NCBI RefSeq assembly: GCF_014042165.1
Contig: NZ_JACDZE010000001.1
Coordinates: forward strand, 1,696,046 to 1,760,045
DNA length: 64,000 nucleotides
Origin: Moheibacter lacus
GTDB lineage: Bacteria; Bacteroidota; Bacteroidia; Flavobacteriales; Weeksellaceae
Reading direction: 5' to 3'
How positions within the stretch are numbered: the first letter of the stretch is position 1; every line of letters begins with the position of its first letter. Shown here piece after piece: positions 56,694-64,000 of the stretch. The notes under the pieces are model-generated. The model did not search any database. It saw only the letters and a list, made by a program, of their open reading frames with translations, and was not told where the DNA came from. A program made the position numbers and the translations under genes.

Positions 56694-57833
56694 ATGCGAA
56701 TTTTTATCATCATTTTTTTGTTCCTAGCTGTTCTAGGAAAAGCCCAAATTCAAATCAACGGTAAAGTTGTAGATGAATTTGGGTTTGTCGTTTCAGATGT
56801 TTTGGTGTATGTAGATGGTTCTTCTATTTCGACTCATTCGGATATCGAAGGTCAATTTTCTCTCCAACTTTCAAACGGAAACTACCAAATCGTGTTCCGT
56901 AAAGAAGGATATGAAAACCAAATCAAACAAGTCAATGCGAATGTTGACTTTTTTGAAATTCAATTACAAACTTCAAAAGCAATAGAATTGGATGAAGCCC
57001 ATATCGTAAAACTTTCAGAAGAAAAATGGCGGGAATATTATGAATTGTTCAAATTATTGTTTTTAGGGCAAAACAATGCCGCTCAATTATGTGAAATTAC
57101 AAATCCAAAAGTGCTGAATTTCAGTTATGATGAGGAAAATGCAACTTTAAAAGCTAGCGCAAGACAACCACTTAAAATCCAAAATCAGTATTTGGGTTAC
57201 GAATTGGAATATGATTTGGTGGATTTTTCTATGGATTATCGAAATCAAATTCAATACATAGCCGGAACGAGCTTATTTGTCGAAATGCAAGGAAGCAAAT
57301 CAAAAAATAAGAAATGGAATAGAAACCGTTTGAGTTCCTTTCATGGTTCTTTGATGCACTTTGTTCGATCGCTTTACGATGAAAAATTGAAAGAAAATGG
57401 ATTTATCATCAACAGATTGATCAGAAAAGAAAATCCGGATTTTAAAATCTATAGAGAAAGAATTCAAAAAATGGCAGATAGAGGAGAAGTCATTCATGTC
57501 AAGAATCCACCCTCTCAAATTATCCAAACTTTGGTCAAAGCAGATGTGCCTTACGATAGTTTGAGAATTCGTTCAGATAATACAGTGGTTTTAAATTTTG
57601 AAGGTTTGTACCATGTCGAATTTACAGGTGAAAAAGAAGACATGGACTATGTGAGAACTACCACTGGCGATCAATTTATTGGAAATCAATATTCCATCAT
57701 TTATTTATTGGAAAATAAATGGGTTGAAATTGAAGCCAACGGAAATTACTTTCCTCCAAAGGAATTGATGACCGAAGGTTATTTTACCTGGGAGAAAATT
57801 GGCAATTTATTGCCGTTAGACTTTAAACCTTGA
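56694..57833 (+). CDS. Exported protein with CarboxypepD_reg-like domain
   Basis: 379 aa, starting right after the previous stop with no gap. Residues 1-17 are a signal peptide. Residues about 20-95 form a carboxypeptidase regulatory-like fold (QINGKVVDEFGFVVSDVLVYVDGSSISTHSDIEGQF), as at the N-terminus of SusC proteins, but no plug or barrel follows. The remaining 280 residues are an unassigned domain seen in Bacteroidota proteins of this type (LGYELEYDLVDF is typical). A surface or periplasmic role is likely. Confidence 0.8.
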   Translation: MRIFIIIFLFLAVLGKAQIQINGKVVDEFGFVVSDVLVYVDGSSISTHSDIEGQFSLQLSNGNYQIVFRKEGYENQIKQVNANVDFFEIQLQTSKAIELDEAHIVKLSEEKWREYYELFKLLFLGQNNAAQLCEITNPKVLNFSYDEENATLKASARQPLKIQNQYLGYELEYDLVDFSMDYRNQIQYIAGTSLFVEMQGSKSKNKKWNRNRLSSFHGSLMHFVRSLYDEKLKENGFIINRLIRKENPDFKIYRERIQKMADRGEVIHVKNPPSQIIQTLVKADVPYDSLRIRSDNTVVLNFEGLYHVEFTGEKEDMDYVRTTTGDQFIGNQYSIIYLLENKWVEIEANGNYFPPKELMTEGYFTWEKIGNLLPLDFKP

Positions 57834-57867
57834 CTTCTACTTATTTTTATTCTTCGAGGACCGATTT

Positions 57868-57916
57868 GTCACATCGAGCACGAGACGCAGTTTTGCCAGC
57901 GAAGCTGTCGAGATGT
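57868..57916. repeat. GC-richer intergenic tract with imperfect inverted arms
   Basis: The stretch has ACATCGAGC on the left and GCTGTCGAGATGT on the right and is richer in GC than its surroundings. It may be a decayed dispersed repeat or the terminator of the two convergent genes; the arms pair poorly. Confidence 0.3.
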
Positions 57917-57925
57917 ATTTAAAGG

Positions 57926-59113
57926 TCAATTAATTACACCTGAACCCACCAATTCATCATCGATGTACCAAGCAGCAAACTGTCCTTCCGTAATGGCCGA
58001 TTGTGGCTTTTCGAATTCAATATACAATCCGGATTCAGCTTTGTGTAAAACCGCCTTTTGCAAAGGTTGGCGATAACGAATTCTTACCAGCGCTTCCATC
58101 GTTTCATCGGGATTTAATTTTAAATCTTCTCGGACCCAATGCAATTCTTCTTCCGAAATAAAAAGTGCTTTTTTATACAAGCCGGGATGATTTTTCCCTT
58201 GTCCGGTGTAAATGATGTTTTCATTCACATCGGTATCCAGTACAAATAGTGGCTCAATTTTTCCGCCAACACCCAAACCTTTTCTTTGTCCTTTGGTAAA
58301 ATAATGGGCGCCTTCATGTTTTCCGACAATTTCACCAAATGATTTTTCATACGAAACACCTTCCGATTCATATTTTAATGCTTCAAATTTCGAATCGAAT
58401 TCAGGTTTTGGTTGATTGTAAATTTCGTTTTCAGGAGAAATTTCGATGATATTTCCGGTTTTGGGTTTCAATTGTTGTTGCAAGAAATCAGGCAAACTCA
58501 CTTTCCCGATGAAACACAAACCTTGTGAATCTTTCTTCTCTGCCGTTACTAATTCTTGTTCTTTTGCAATTCGGCGTACTTCAGGTTTTTCTAGTTCACC
58601 GATTGGGAACAAAGCTTTGCTTAACTGTTCTTGACTCAATTGGCACAAAAAATAAGATTGATCTTTGTTTTGATCCTTTCCGGCGAGCAATCGATAAACT
58701 TTTTCACCGCCGATTTCTATTTCTTCCCGTCTTGCATAATGTCCCGTCGCAACAAAATCCGCACCCAAATCCAAAGCGGTTTTCAGAAATATATCAAATT
58801 TGATTTCACGATTGCACAAAACATCGGGATTTGGCGTTCGTCCTTTTTCGTATTCGGCAAACATATAATCCACGATACGTTCTTTGTAAACTTCACTCAA
58901 ATCAATTACCTGAAAAGGAATTCCTAATTTTTCAGCTACCATCAGCGCATCGGCACTGTCTTCAATCCACGGACATTCGTCTTCGAGCGTCACGGAAGCA
59001 TCGTTCCAATTGCGCATAAAAAGCCCGATGACGTTATATCCCTGTTCTTTTAAAAGATAGGCAGCCACGCTGCTGTCTACTCCGCCCGATAATCCTACAA
59101 CTACTGTTTTCAT
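57926..59113 (-). CDS. mnmA: tRNA-specific 2-thiouridylase MnmA
   Basis: 395 aa, slightly longer than the E. coli enzyme. The PP-loop is [15 protein letters not shown] (8-21). The catalytic cysteines are C100 in [12 protein letters not shown] and C200 in [17 protein letters not shown] and [10 protein letters not shown] are also conserved. It thiolates uridine 34 of tRNAs for Lys, Glu and Gln, with sulfur from a relay. A housekeeping gene, convergent with the gene before it. Confidence 0.97.
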   Translation of the reverse strand: MKTVVVGLSGGVDSSVAAYLLKEQGYNVIGLFMRNWNDASVTLEDECPWIEDSADALMVAEKLGIPFQVIDLSEVYKERIVDYMFAEYEKGRTPNPDVLCNREIKFDIFLKTALDLGADFVATGHYARREEIEIGGEKVYRLLAGKDQNKDQSYFLCQLSQEQLSKALFPIGELEKPEVRRIAKEQELVTAEKKDSQGLCFIGKVSLPDFLQQQLKPKTGNIIEISPENEIYNQPKPEFDSKFEALKYESEGVSYEKSFGEIVGKHEGAHYFTKGQRKGLGVGGKIEPLFVLDTDVNENIIYTGQGKNHPGLYKKALFISEEELHWVREDLKLNPDETMEALVRIRYRQPLQKAVLHKAESGLYIEFEKPQSAITEGQFAAWYIDDELVGSGVIN

Positions 59114-59348
59114 TTCGGATGCAAAATTAGGAAAAAGAAAAGTTTAACGTTTCAGGTTTTTAGTTTAAAGTTTGATGGAGATATAGATTGGATTTATTTT
59201 GACTTGAATTCATTTAAAATTTAATATTTGAAACTTAGAATTCATCATTCGTCATAACCAAACAAACTCGAAAGAAAATAGACCACCAAAAAAGTTCAAA
59301 TCCATTTTACAATTTAAAAATCTTACATTTCTATATAACTCTTTTAAG

Positions 59349-59576
59349 ATGAGCAGAGAAATTCTAATCGAAAATGCAATCGGTAAAATTAAATTGTTAC
59401 CGGAATCTAAAATTCAGGAAATCAATGATTTTGTTGATTTTTTGCTGTTCAAAATTGATGAAGAAATCACAACGGAAAACATTCAGCAAATCGTTTCTGA
59501 ATCTAGCTCATTTGACTTTTTGAACGAAGAACGAGAATTGTACAATGAATCGGATTTGAAAATTCGCTTCAAATGA
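59349..59576 (+). CDS. DUF2281-like antitoxin
   Basis: 75 aa, acidic. The segment IGKIKLLPESKIQEINDFVDFLLFKID resembles DUF2281 antitoxins. The gene overlaps the start of a PemK/MazF-type toxin gene by ATGA, the normal antitoxin-first order of a type II module. The toxin is broken (see next entry), so this is an orphan antitoxin. Confidence 0.72.
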   Translation: MSREILIENAIGKIKLLPESKIQEINDFVDFLLFKIDEEITTENIQQIVSESSSFDFLNEERELYNESDLKIRFK

Positions 59577-59895
59577 ATAAAGGCGATATCGTTTTGATTC
59601 CTTTTCCTTTTACAGATTTGACCGGAGCCAAAAAACGTCCGGCTTTGGTTTTAATTAGCTCTGATCTGATATTACGGTTTGTTTCATCACTACACAACAT
59701 AAGTGGCAATCAGATTTTGATTTCGAAGTTGAACCAACTGAAACAAACGGTTTGAAACAAAAATCATTAGTCAGGTTAAATAAAATGGCAACAATTGATA
59801 AAGATTTGGCGATAGGTTGAATTGGGAAATTAGATGAAAATTATTTTCAAAAACTCAATGAAAATTTAATACAGTTGTTCCAAATTAAGCGGTGA
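59573..59895 (+). pseudogene. PemK/MazF-family toxin, inactivated by a frameshift and a nonsense codon
   Basis: The frame opens MNKGDIVLIPFPFTDLTGAK and KRPALVLISSDL, a standard PemK/MazF start. Homology then continues in another frame from about 59668: DITVCFITTQHKWQ, DFDFEVEPTETNGLKQKSLV and RLNKMATIDKDLAIG. A single lost base near 59667-59668 explains the switch. A TGA at 59818-59820 then interrupts the second frame, after which IGKLDENYFQKLNENLIQ continues to a stop at 59893-59895. The TGA could come from a CGA. The intact family is an mRNA-cutting ribonuclease; this copy would make only a short non-functional peptide. Confidence 0.85.
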
Positions 59896-59978
59896 ATTAA
59901 ATTCGGATTTATTATTTTTCCATTCAAAATTCAAAATAATCATAACACCCATCATCCAGCTTCGCACATCCAGCAAAA

Positions 59979-60386
59979 TTATTCCCACACAAACTCCACC
60001 GTTTTCTTTACATCTTCACTTAACGTCAAAAAAACCGGACAAGTCAAAGCCGCATTTTCAAGTATCGCTTTTTCTTTATCGGAATAGGAATCCTGACCTT
60101 TCATTGTCAGCTTTACGATGATTTCACCAATTTTTCTTGGAGCCGAAGTCATAATTTTCGTGATGTCCACTTCCGTTCCTTCGATATTGATGTTGTGCGT
60201 ATTTCCTGCAATTCCCATGATGGTCAACATACAACTTCCGAGCGCCGTTGCTACCAAATCAGTAGGAGAGAAGCGTTCACCTTTTCCGTTGTTATCGGTT
60301 GGCGCATCGGTTTCTACAATTGTTCCCGATTGAAGATGCGTCATTTCAGTTCTTAAATCGCCTTTGTAAATTATTTTTGAAGTCAT
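59979..60386 (-). CDS. OsmC/Ohr family protein
   Basis: 135 aa. The two family cysteines are present, in ALGSCMLTIMG and LTCPVFLTLS. SPTDLVATALGSC and the surrounding alpha/beta order fit the OsmC-like branch rather than Ohr. Members reduce organic hydroperoxides with thiols in the cytoplasm. It is the only gene on its transcript, with repeat-like AT-rich tracts before it. Confidence 0.9.
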   Translation of the reverse strand: MTSKIIYKGDLRTEMTHLQSGTIVETDAPTDNNGKGERFSPTDLVATALGSCMLTIMGIAGNTHNINIEGTEVDITKIMTSAPRKIGEIIVKLTMKGQDSYSDKEKAILENAALTCPVFLTLSEDVKKTVEFVWE

Positions 60387-60446
60387 AAAATTTAGTTTAA
60401 AGTTTCATGTTTAAAGTTCCAAGTTAATTTTTGCAAAGCGAAAAAT

Positions 60447-61223
60447 TTAAGAATTAAACAAATCGGAAGATTTTAATTTGATTTTCGTTAAAACCTTTTT
60501 GGTATACATTGGGAAATCAGCATTTTGAATCCAACCGTAATAGCCCTGGTCTTTCTCCAAAACTTCCCGCACTACCTGTCCTTTGTATTTCCCGAAATTG
60601 AAAATTTCTTGTCCTTTGTCATTGATACCGATCATTCCTGCCAAATCTGCTGTTTTGCGTTGATTGGTATATTCACTCAGAAATTTAATGTCATTTTCCA
60701 AATCATCATAACGTTCGATTTGGGCTTTGAAGATTTCATAGGTTGCTTCCACATCTGCAGCTGCCGAATGTGCATTTTCCAATGTTTTATCACAATAAAA
60801 CTTAAAAGCCGAACTCAAATCTCTGGGTTCTTTTTTGAAGAAAATGACCTGAACATCAACAAAACGATGTTTGTCCATATCGAAATCAAAATCATTTCTC
60901 AAGAATTCTTCTGCTAGTAGCGGAACATCAAAGCGGTTGGAATTGTATCCGCCGATGTCCGAATCTTTCATCATCTCCCAAATTTGCGGAGCGATTTCTT
61001 TGAAAGTAGGTTCGTTAGCGACGTCTTCGTTCGTAATTCCATGGACGGAAGTTGCTTCAGCCGAAATTGGAATTTCAGGATTCACGCGCAGGGTTTTGCT
61101 TTCTTTGTTTCCGTTTGGAAAAACTTTTAAAACGGAAATTTCCACGATTCGGTCTTTTCCGACATTGATTCCGGTGGTTTCCAAATCAAAAAAACAAATG
61201 GGTTTGTGTAATTTAAGCGACAT
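60447..61223 (-). CDS. DEDDh 3'-5' exonuclease (DNA polymerase III epsilon-like)
   Basis: 258 aa from the ATG at 61223; a longer frame to 61289 lies inside pssA. The exonuclease motifs are CFFDLETTGI (ExoI, D and E), GGYNSNRFDVPLLAEEF (ExoII) and AHSAAADVEATYEIF (ExoIII, H and D). The C-terminal 70 residues hold a short domain (FNFGKYKGQVVREVL...YYGWI) seen in several Bacteroidota exonucleases. It probably degrades DNA or RNA ends in repair; proofreading with the replicase is possible but unproven. It overlaps pssA by 11 bp. Confidence 0.9.
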   Translation of the reverse strand: MSLKLHKPICFFDLETTGINVGKDRIVEISVLKVFPNGNKESKTLRVNPEIPISAEATSVHGITNEDVANEPTFKEIAPQIWEMMKDSDIGGYNSNRFDVPLLAEEFLRNDFDFDMDKHRFVDVQVIFFKKEPRDLSSAFKFYCDKTLENAHSAAADVEATYEIFKAQIERYDDLENDIKFLSEYTNQRKTADLAGMIGINDKGQEIFNFGKYKGQVVREVLEKDQGYYGWIQNADFPMYTKKVLTKIKLKSSDLFNS

Positions 61224-61992
61224 TGATGATTTTTTTTCTGAATATAATTGACGTAATAATATATAATAGTATAATAAACGGGACTGCATTCATTTGAAAT
61301 AAAATCAATGATAAAATACAAATGATGACGAAAACATATTTAAAATGATTGTCTTTCCAAGCCAATCCTTTAAATTTAAAGGAAAACAAAGGAATATTTG
61401 CAATCAATAAATAACAGGATAGTATGGTAATTCCAATTAGAAAATAAAGATCCAATTCTTTTGAAATGATAAATCCGTTTTGGTTTTGAATCCAGAAAAG
61501 CGAGAAAATCAAAATCGTATTAGCCGGTGTTGCCAAACCTTTGAAATAAGTCGATTGTTCCGTATCGACATTGAATTTGGCCAATCGTAAAGCTGAAAAC
61601 AATGTAATGAACAAACCCAAAAATGGTAACCATGGGATGTCTACAACAACCTTTAATTCTCCAGAATTACTAAGCGGAAAAATTTGATTCAATAAAATAA
61701 GCATCATAATTCCAGGAACAAAACCAAAAGTAACCATATCTGCAAGGGAATCAAGTTGAATTCCAATATCTGAATTGATTTTCATTGCTCTCGCAACCAT
61801 TCCATCTAATAAATCGAATACTAGTGAAACTAACAATAAGATTAAAATTATAACCAGATAACTTTTGGGGCTTAAATGTTGAGGTTGTTCAATAGCTAAT
61901 TGATTTTGAAAAGTAAATAAACAAATGACAGCCAAACACCCACAAAACAAATTCCCCAGCGTCAATAAGTTCGGTAACGTAAAAAGTTTCAT
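61213..61992 (-). CDS. pssA: CDP-diacylglycerol-serine O-phosphatidyltransferase
   Basis: 259 aa, six or more membrane helices. The CDP-alcohol phosphatidyltransferase signature is complete: DLLDGMVARAM, then IGIQLDSLADMVTFG with the last two metal-binding aspartates. The N-terminus FTLPNLLTLGNLFCGCLA is typical of PssA in Bacteroidota and Bacillus. It makes phosphatidylserine, the precursor of phosphatidylethanolamine, at the inner membrane. Its stop overlaps the start of the exonuclease gene. Confidence 0.95.
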   Translation of the reverse strand: MKLFTLPNLLTLGNLFCGCLAVICLFTFQNQLAIEQPQHLSPKSYLVIILILLLVSLVFDLLDGMVARAMKINSDIGIQLDSLADMVTFGFVPGIMMLILLNQIFPLSNSGELKVVVDIPWLPFLGLFITLFSALRLAKFNVDTEQSTYFKGLATPANTILIFSLFWIQNQNGFIISKELDLYFLIGITILSCYLLIANIPLFSFKFKGLAWKDNHFKYVFVIICILSLILFQMNAVPFIILLYIITSIIFRKKIINVA

Positions 61993-62218
61993 TTCTTTTT
62001 TTTAGTACAGCGAATTTCGAATTTCGAGCTTCGCAAATCGAACCACGAAGATAAGAACAAAACCAACGCAATAAAAAACCCGATTTTGTGTTTTAAAGAA
62101 AACATTCGATTTTTGCAACCAAATTTGTTTAGAGTTTGATGTTTCAAGTTCAAAGTTATTTTTATAACGCTAAGAAAACCTGAAACTTTAAACCTGAAAC
62201 CTGAAACTTAGTTTTACT

Positions 62219-63310
62219 TTGAAATTAAAATTTACATCATTGCTGATTCTAGCCGGAACTTTGAGTTTCGCACAAGTTACCCGTAAATATTCCAATGAAT
62301 TTTTGAGCATCGGCGTGGATGCACGTGCATTTGCGATGGGAAATTCAGTCGTGGCCAACACCGGTGATGTGAATTCAACTTATTGGAATCCTGCTGGTTT
62401 AACAGAAGTTTATTTCGGGCCACAAATTGCTGCGATGCATGCCGAATATTTCCAAGGCATCGCAATGTATGATTACCTCGCTGGCGCCATGCCGCTTGAA
62501 AATAACGCAGTGGTTGGGGTGTCGGTTTATCGATTTGGAGTAGATGATATATTAAATACAACACAATTGATCGATGCGCAAGGCAATATCGATTACGACC
62601 GGATCAGTAAATTCTCGACTGCAGATTATGCTTTGAGTTTGAGTTATGCCGGACATTTTCTCGGAAATTCTGATATCACAGTCGGCGCAAACGCAAAAAT
62701 CGTATACAGACACATCGGTAAATTTGCCAGTTCATTTGGATTTGGGATCGATTTAGGATTTCAGTTCCGGACAGAAGACAAATTTTATTTCGGCTTGATG
62801 GCGCGTGATATCACGACGACATTTAATGCCTGGTCGATCAACGAAGAAGAATTAAATACCATAACCGTTACTGAACCCGGAACAGAAAATCAACAAACGG
62901 TCAATGAATTACCGGAAGAAACCATAGAATTGACCTTGCCGAAACTACAATTTGGAGTTGCAAAAGACTTCCAAATCAGCGATAAATTTAATGTTTTGAG
63001 TGAAGTAGATTTGAATTTCCAGTTTTTTGAAACCAATGATTTGATTTCAACCAGTGCATTAAGTATTTCACCTTCTGCCGGATTTGAAGTCGGTTTTGAC
63101 AATATGGTTTTTTTGCGAGGTGGTGTAAATAACTTCCAGTTTGAAACCACATTTGAAGGCGAGAAGGAATTGACTTTCCAGCCCAACATCGGAGTTGGAT
63201 TTAAATACAAAGGAATTTCAGTCGATTATGCTTTGACCGACGTAGGTGACCAAAGCATCGCACTTTATTCAAACATTATTTCATTGAAAATTGATTTGGG
63301 CGAATTTTAA
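62219..63310 (+). CDS. PorV/PorQ-family outer-membrane barrel protein
   Basis: 363 aa, starting at a TTG because no ATG precedes the signal peptide (KLKFTSLLILAGTLSFAQ). YSNEFLSIGVDARAFAMGNSVVA and NSTYWNPAGLTE are the family signature of PorV/PorQ-type (FadL-like) barrels. Some members (PorV, PorQ) carry type IX secretion cargo or the sortase complex; many paralogs have no known role. The last strand is typical of barrels (IISLKIDLGEF). It may belong to the secretion system used by the sorting-domain proteins at 1-907, but other paralog roles fit too. Confidence 0.8.
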   Translation: MKLKFTSLLILAGTLSFAQVTRKYSNEFLSIGVDARAFAMGNSVVANTGDVNSTYWNPAGLTEVYFGPQIAAMHAEYFQGIAMYDYLAGAMPLENNAVVGVSVYRFGVDDILNTTQLIDAQGNIDYDRISKFSTADYALSLSYAGHFLGNSDITVGANAKIVYRHIGKFASSFGFGIDLGFQFRTEDKFYFGLMARDITTTFNAWSINEEELNTITVTEPGTENQQTVNELPEETIELTLPKLQFGVAKDFQISDKFNVLSEVDLNFQFFETNDLISTSALSISPSAGFEVGFDNMVFLRGGVNNFQFETTFEGEKELTFQPNIGVGFKYKGISVDYALTDVGDQSIALYSNIISLKIDLGEF

Positions 63311-63663
63311 TATATATACCATTTGGTTCACCCCTTTGTGTATTTTGATTTAAAGAATCATCTATTCGAGTTTCTTCTAAAGGAAAAGTATCGATTAGAG
63401 TATTTTTAAAAATCACCCAAATTGACGAATTCGAATTTTCAACAAAGTCAATTATATTTCAAAAAGGGCATAGGATACCAGAAAACCAGAACACAGTCTA
63501 GTAGTATCATCTGGTAATTATTATTACAATTATTTCAGGAACGAACAGAAAGAAGCAAATAGAGTTAAAGTATTTTGTATTCTACCTTCTATATTAAACT
63601 CCAATCCCTTTTCTTTATTATATTGGTAAACAATTATAAGAGATAAAGAAGCATTAATATTTT
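63311..63663 (-). other. Intergenic stretch with decayed coding-like sequence
   Basis: No intact gene is visible here. On the minus strand about 63313-63455 is open for some 48 codons with a protein-like composition (IDFVENSNSSIWVIFKN, TLIDTFPLEETRIDDSLN). A frame shift before it joins to WYPMPFLKY. Farther left on that strand NASLSLIIVYQYNKEKG also looks coding-like. No start codon, promoter or continuous frame holds these together, so a gene remnant is the most I can claim. Confidence 0.3.
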
Positions 63664-63665
63664 TA

Positions 63666-63771
63666 TGGGCGTCCGGGCGGGCTGCTGCAGGGTACGCTTC
63701 GCTTCCGTACTCACCGTTAAAACGGTTCGCACCGCCTCCTTTCATTCGGCGCCTTGCTCATCCCTGACGCA
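63666..63771. repeat. GC-rich element of about 106 bp, possible dispersed repeat
   Basis: The stretch is markedly richer in GC than its AT-rich flanks. It runs from TGGGCGTCC to CCCTGACGCA and contains two hairpins: GTACG (63692-63696) with CGTAC (63706-63710), and ACCGTT (63713-63718) with AACGGT (63721-63726). From memory, short elements with the same two ends occur in other Bacteroidota, often near rRNA or tRNA genes. An ORF crosses it, but the codon use is unlike a real gene. Confidence 0.45.
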
Positions 63772-63870
63772 AATTGAAAAAAAAAATAAAAAATTTTCAG
63801 CGCCAATTAATTGATAATAAATTCATTGAAAATATAACATCTAAAAAAATGATATTTCACTCAAAAAACA

Positions 63871-63903
63871 TTTGGTAAAGTGGGATAGATGATGTTATCT
63901 TTG
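63871..63903 (+). promoter_or_regulatory. Strong promoter reading out of the window
   Basis: TTTG (63871-63874), a 21-nt spacer and a consensus TATCTTTG (63896-63903) followed by CA. It resembles the rpmB and ffs promoters in this window. No gene begins in the remaining 97 bases. Confidence 0.65.
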
Positions 63904-63907
63904 CAAC

Positions 63908-64000
63908 CCCTTACGAAAGGAACTATGTTTAAAATGTGAGGGAAGCTGAATAAGCAGAGACGATCATTAAGGTATAATTATTAGATAGATTAAGATTTGC
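63908..64000 (+). other. Untranslated leader at the window end
   Basis: Just after the predicted start lies a hairpin: CCCTTAC (63908-63914) with GTGAGGG (63937-63943, one G-U pair). The rest has no reading frame of note. It could be the leader of an rRNA or tRNA operon beginning beyond 64000; the sequence seen does not prove this. Confidence 0.35.

Noticed and set aside
59573..59755. A functional 60-residue toxin
   Set aside because: The family needs about 110 residues; the missing part is present in another frame, showing inactivation.
63530..63745. 71-codon minus-strand frame across the GC-rich element
   Set aside because: Composition changes abruptly in the middle and the first half is an alanine/glycine-rich artefact of GC-rich DNA.

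Overview
The window reads as chromosomal DNA of a flavobacterium (Bacteroidota, order Flavobacteriales). Support comes from the low GC content, the Bacteroidota-type promoters (TTTG about 19-21 nt before TAnnTTTG), the lack of Shine-Dalgarno sites, a SusC/SusD pair, type IX secretion sorting domains, an alternative complex III operon, and the small DUF4295 gene beside rpmG. I see no phage, no CRISPR array and no intact insertion sequence. Most of it is core genome with a few accessory patches.

Layout. 1-1750: two secreted T9SS-sorted proteins and a DUF4197 protein. 1846-4167: UvrD/PcrA helicase on the minus strand. 4262-17360: a polysaccharide utilization locus: membrane-spanning propeller/Y_Y_Y/LuxR regulator, SusC, SusD, a PKD surface glycan-binding lipoprotein, a GH16 endo-beta-glucanase lipoprotein and a GH3 beta-glucosidase. 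The GH16 plus GH3 content points to laminarin or a related beta-1,3-glucan. The GH16 enzyme would cut the polymer at the surface, SusCD would import oligomers, and GH3 would release glucose. 17475-20069: aroC, then OxyR and Dps divergently arranged. 20206-25321: ClC transporter, M15 peptidase, DUF2807 protein, a double-plug protein and peptidase T. 25385-28504: HMG-CoA lyase and two SurA/PpiC-type chaperone genes. 28505-28822: three terminators and a candidate small RNA. 28823-32209 (minus): ftsY, DUF4295, rpmG, rpmB and lnt. 32329-39978: DUF389 protein, 4.5S SRP RNA, pyrG, yidC, a DoxX-like protein and a DnaG primase that has lost its zinc ligands. 39975-41036: two SPOR-domain paralogs.

41318-49983: the complete actABCDEF operon for quinol:cytochrome c oxidoreductase (alternative complex III), with no oxidase genes following it. 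50059-53814: poorly known envelope proteins (a two-gene minus-strand unit, a SIMPL-like protein and a DUF2891 lipoprotein). 53872-57833: sucD, an outer-membrane barrel protein, two lipoproteins and a CarboxypepD_reg-like protein. 57926-63310: mnmA, a toxin-antitoxin remnant with an intact antitoxin and a broken PemK/MazF toxin, OsmC, a DEDDh exonuclease overlapping pssA, and a PorV/PorQ-family barrel protein. 63311-64000 has no intact gene. It holds a decayed coding-like stretch, a GC-rich element of about 106 bp, and a strong promoter firing out of the window, probably into a stable RNA operon.

The observations I rate highest are the helically phased ACYACAACA array next to the susC promoter, the zinc-ligand-free DnaG, the inactivated toxin, the GC-rich element before the terminal promoter, and the candidate sRNA between surA and ftsY. 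None is proven to be a new system; they are sequence-level leads.
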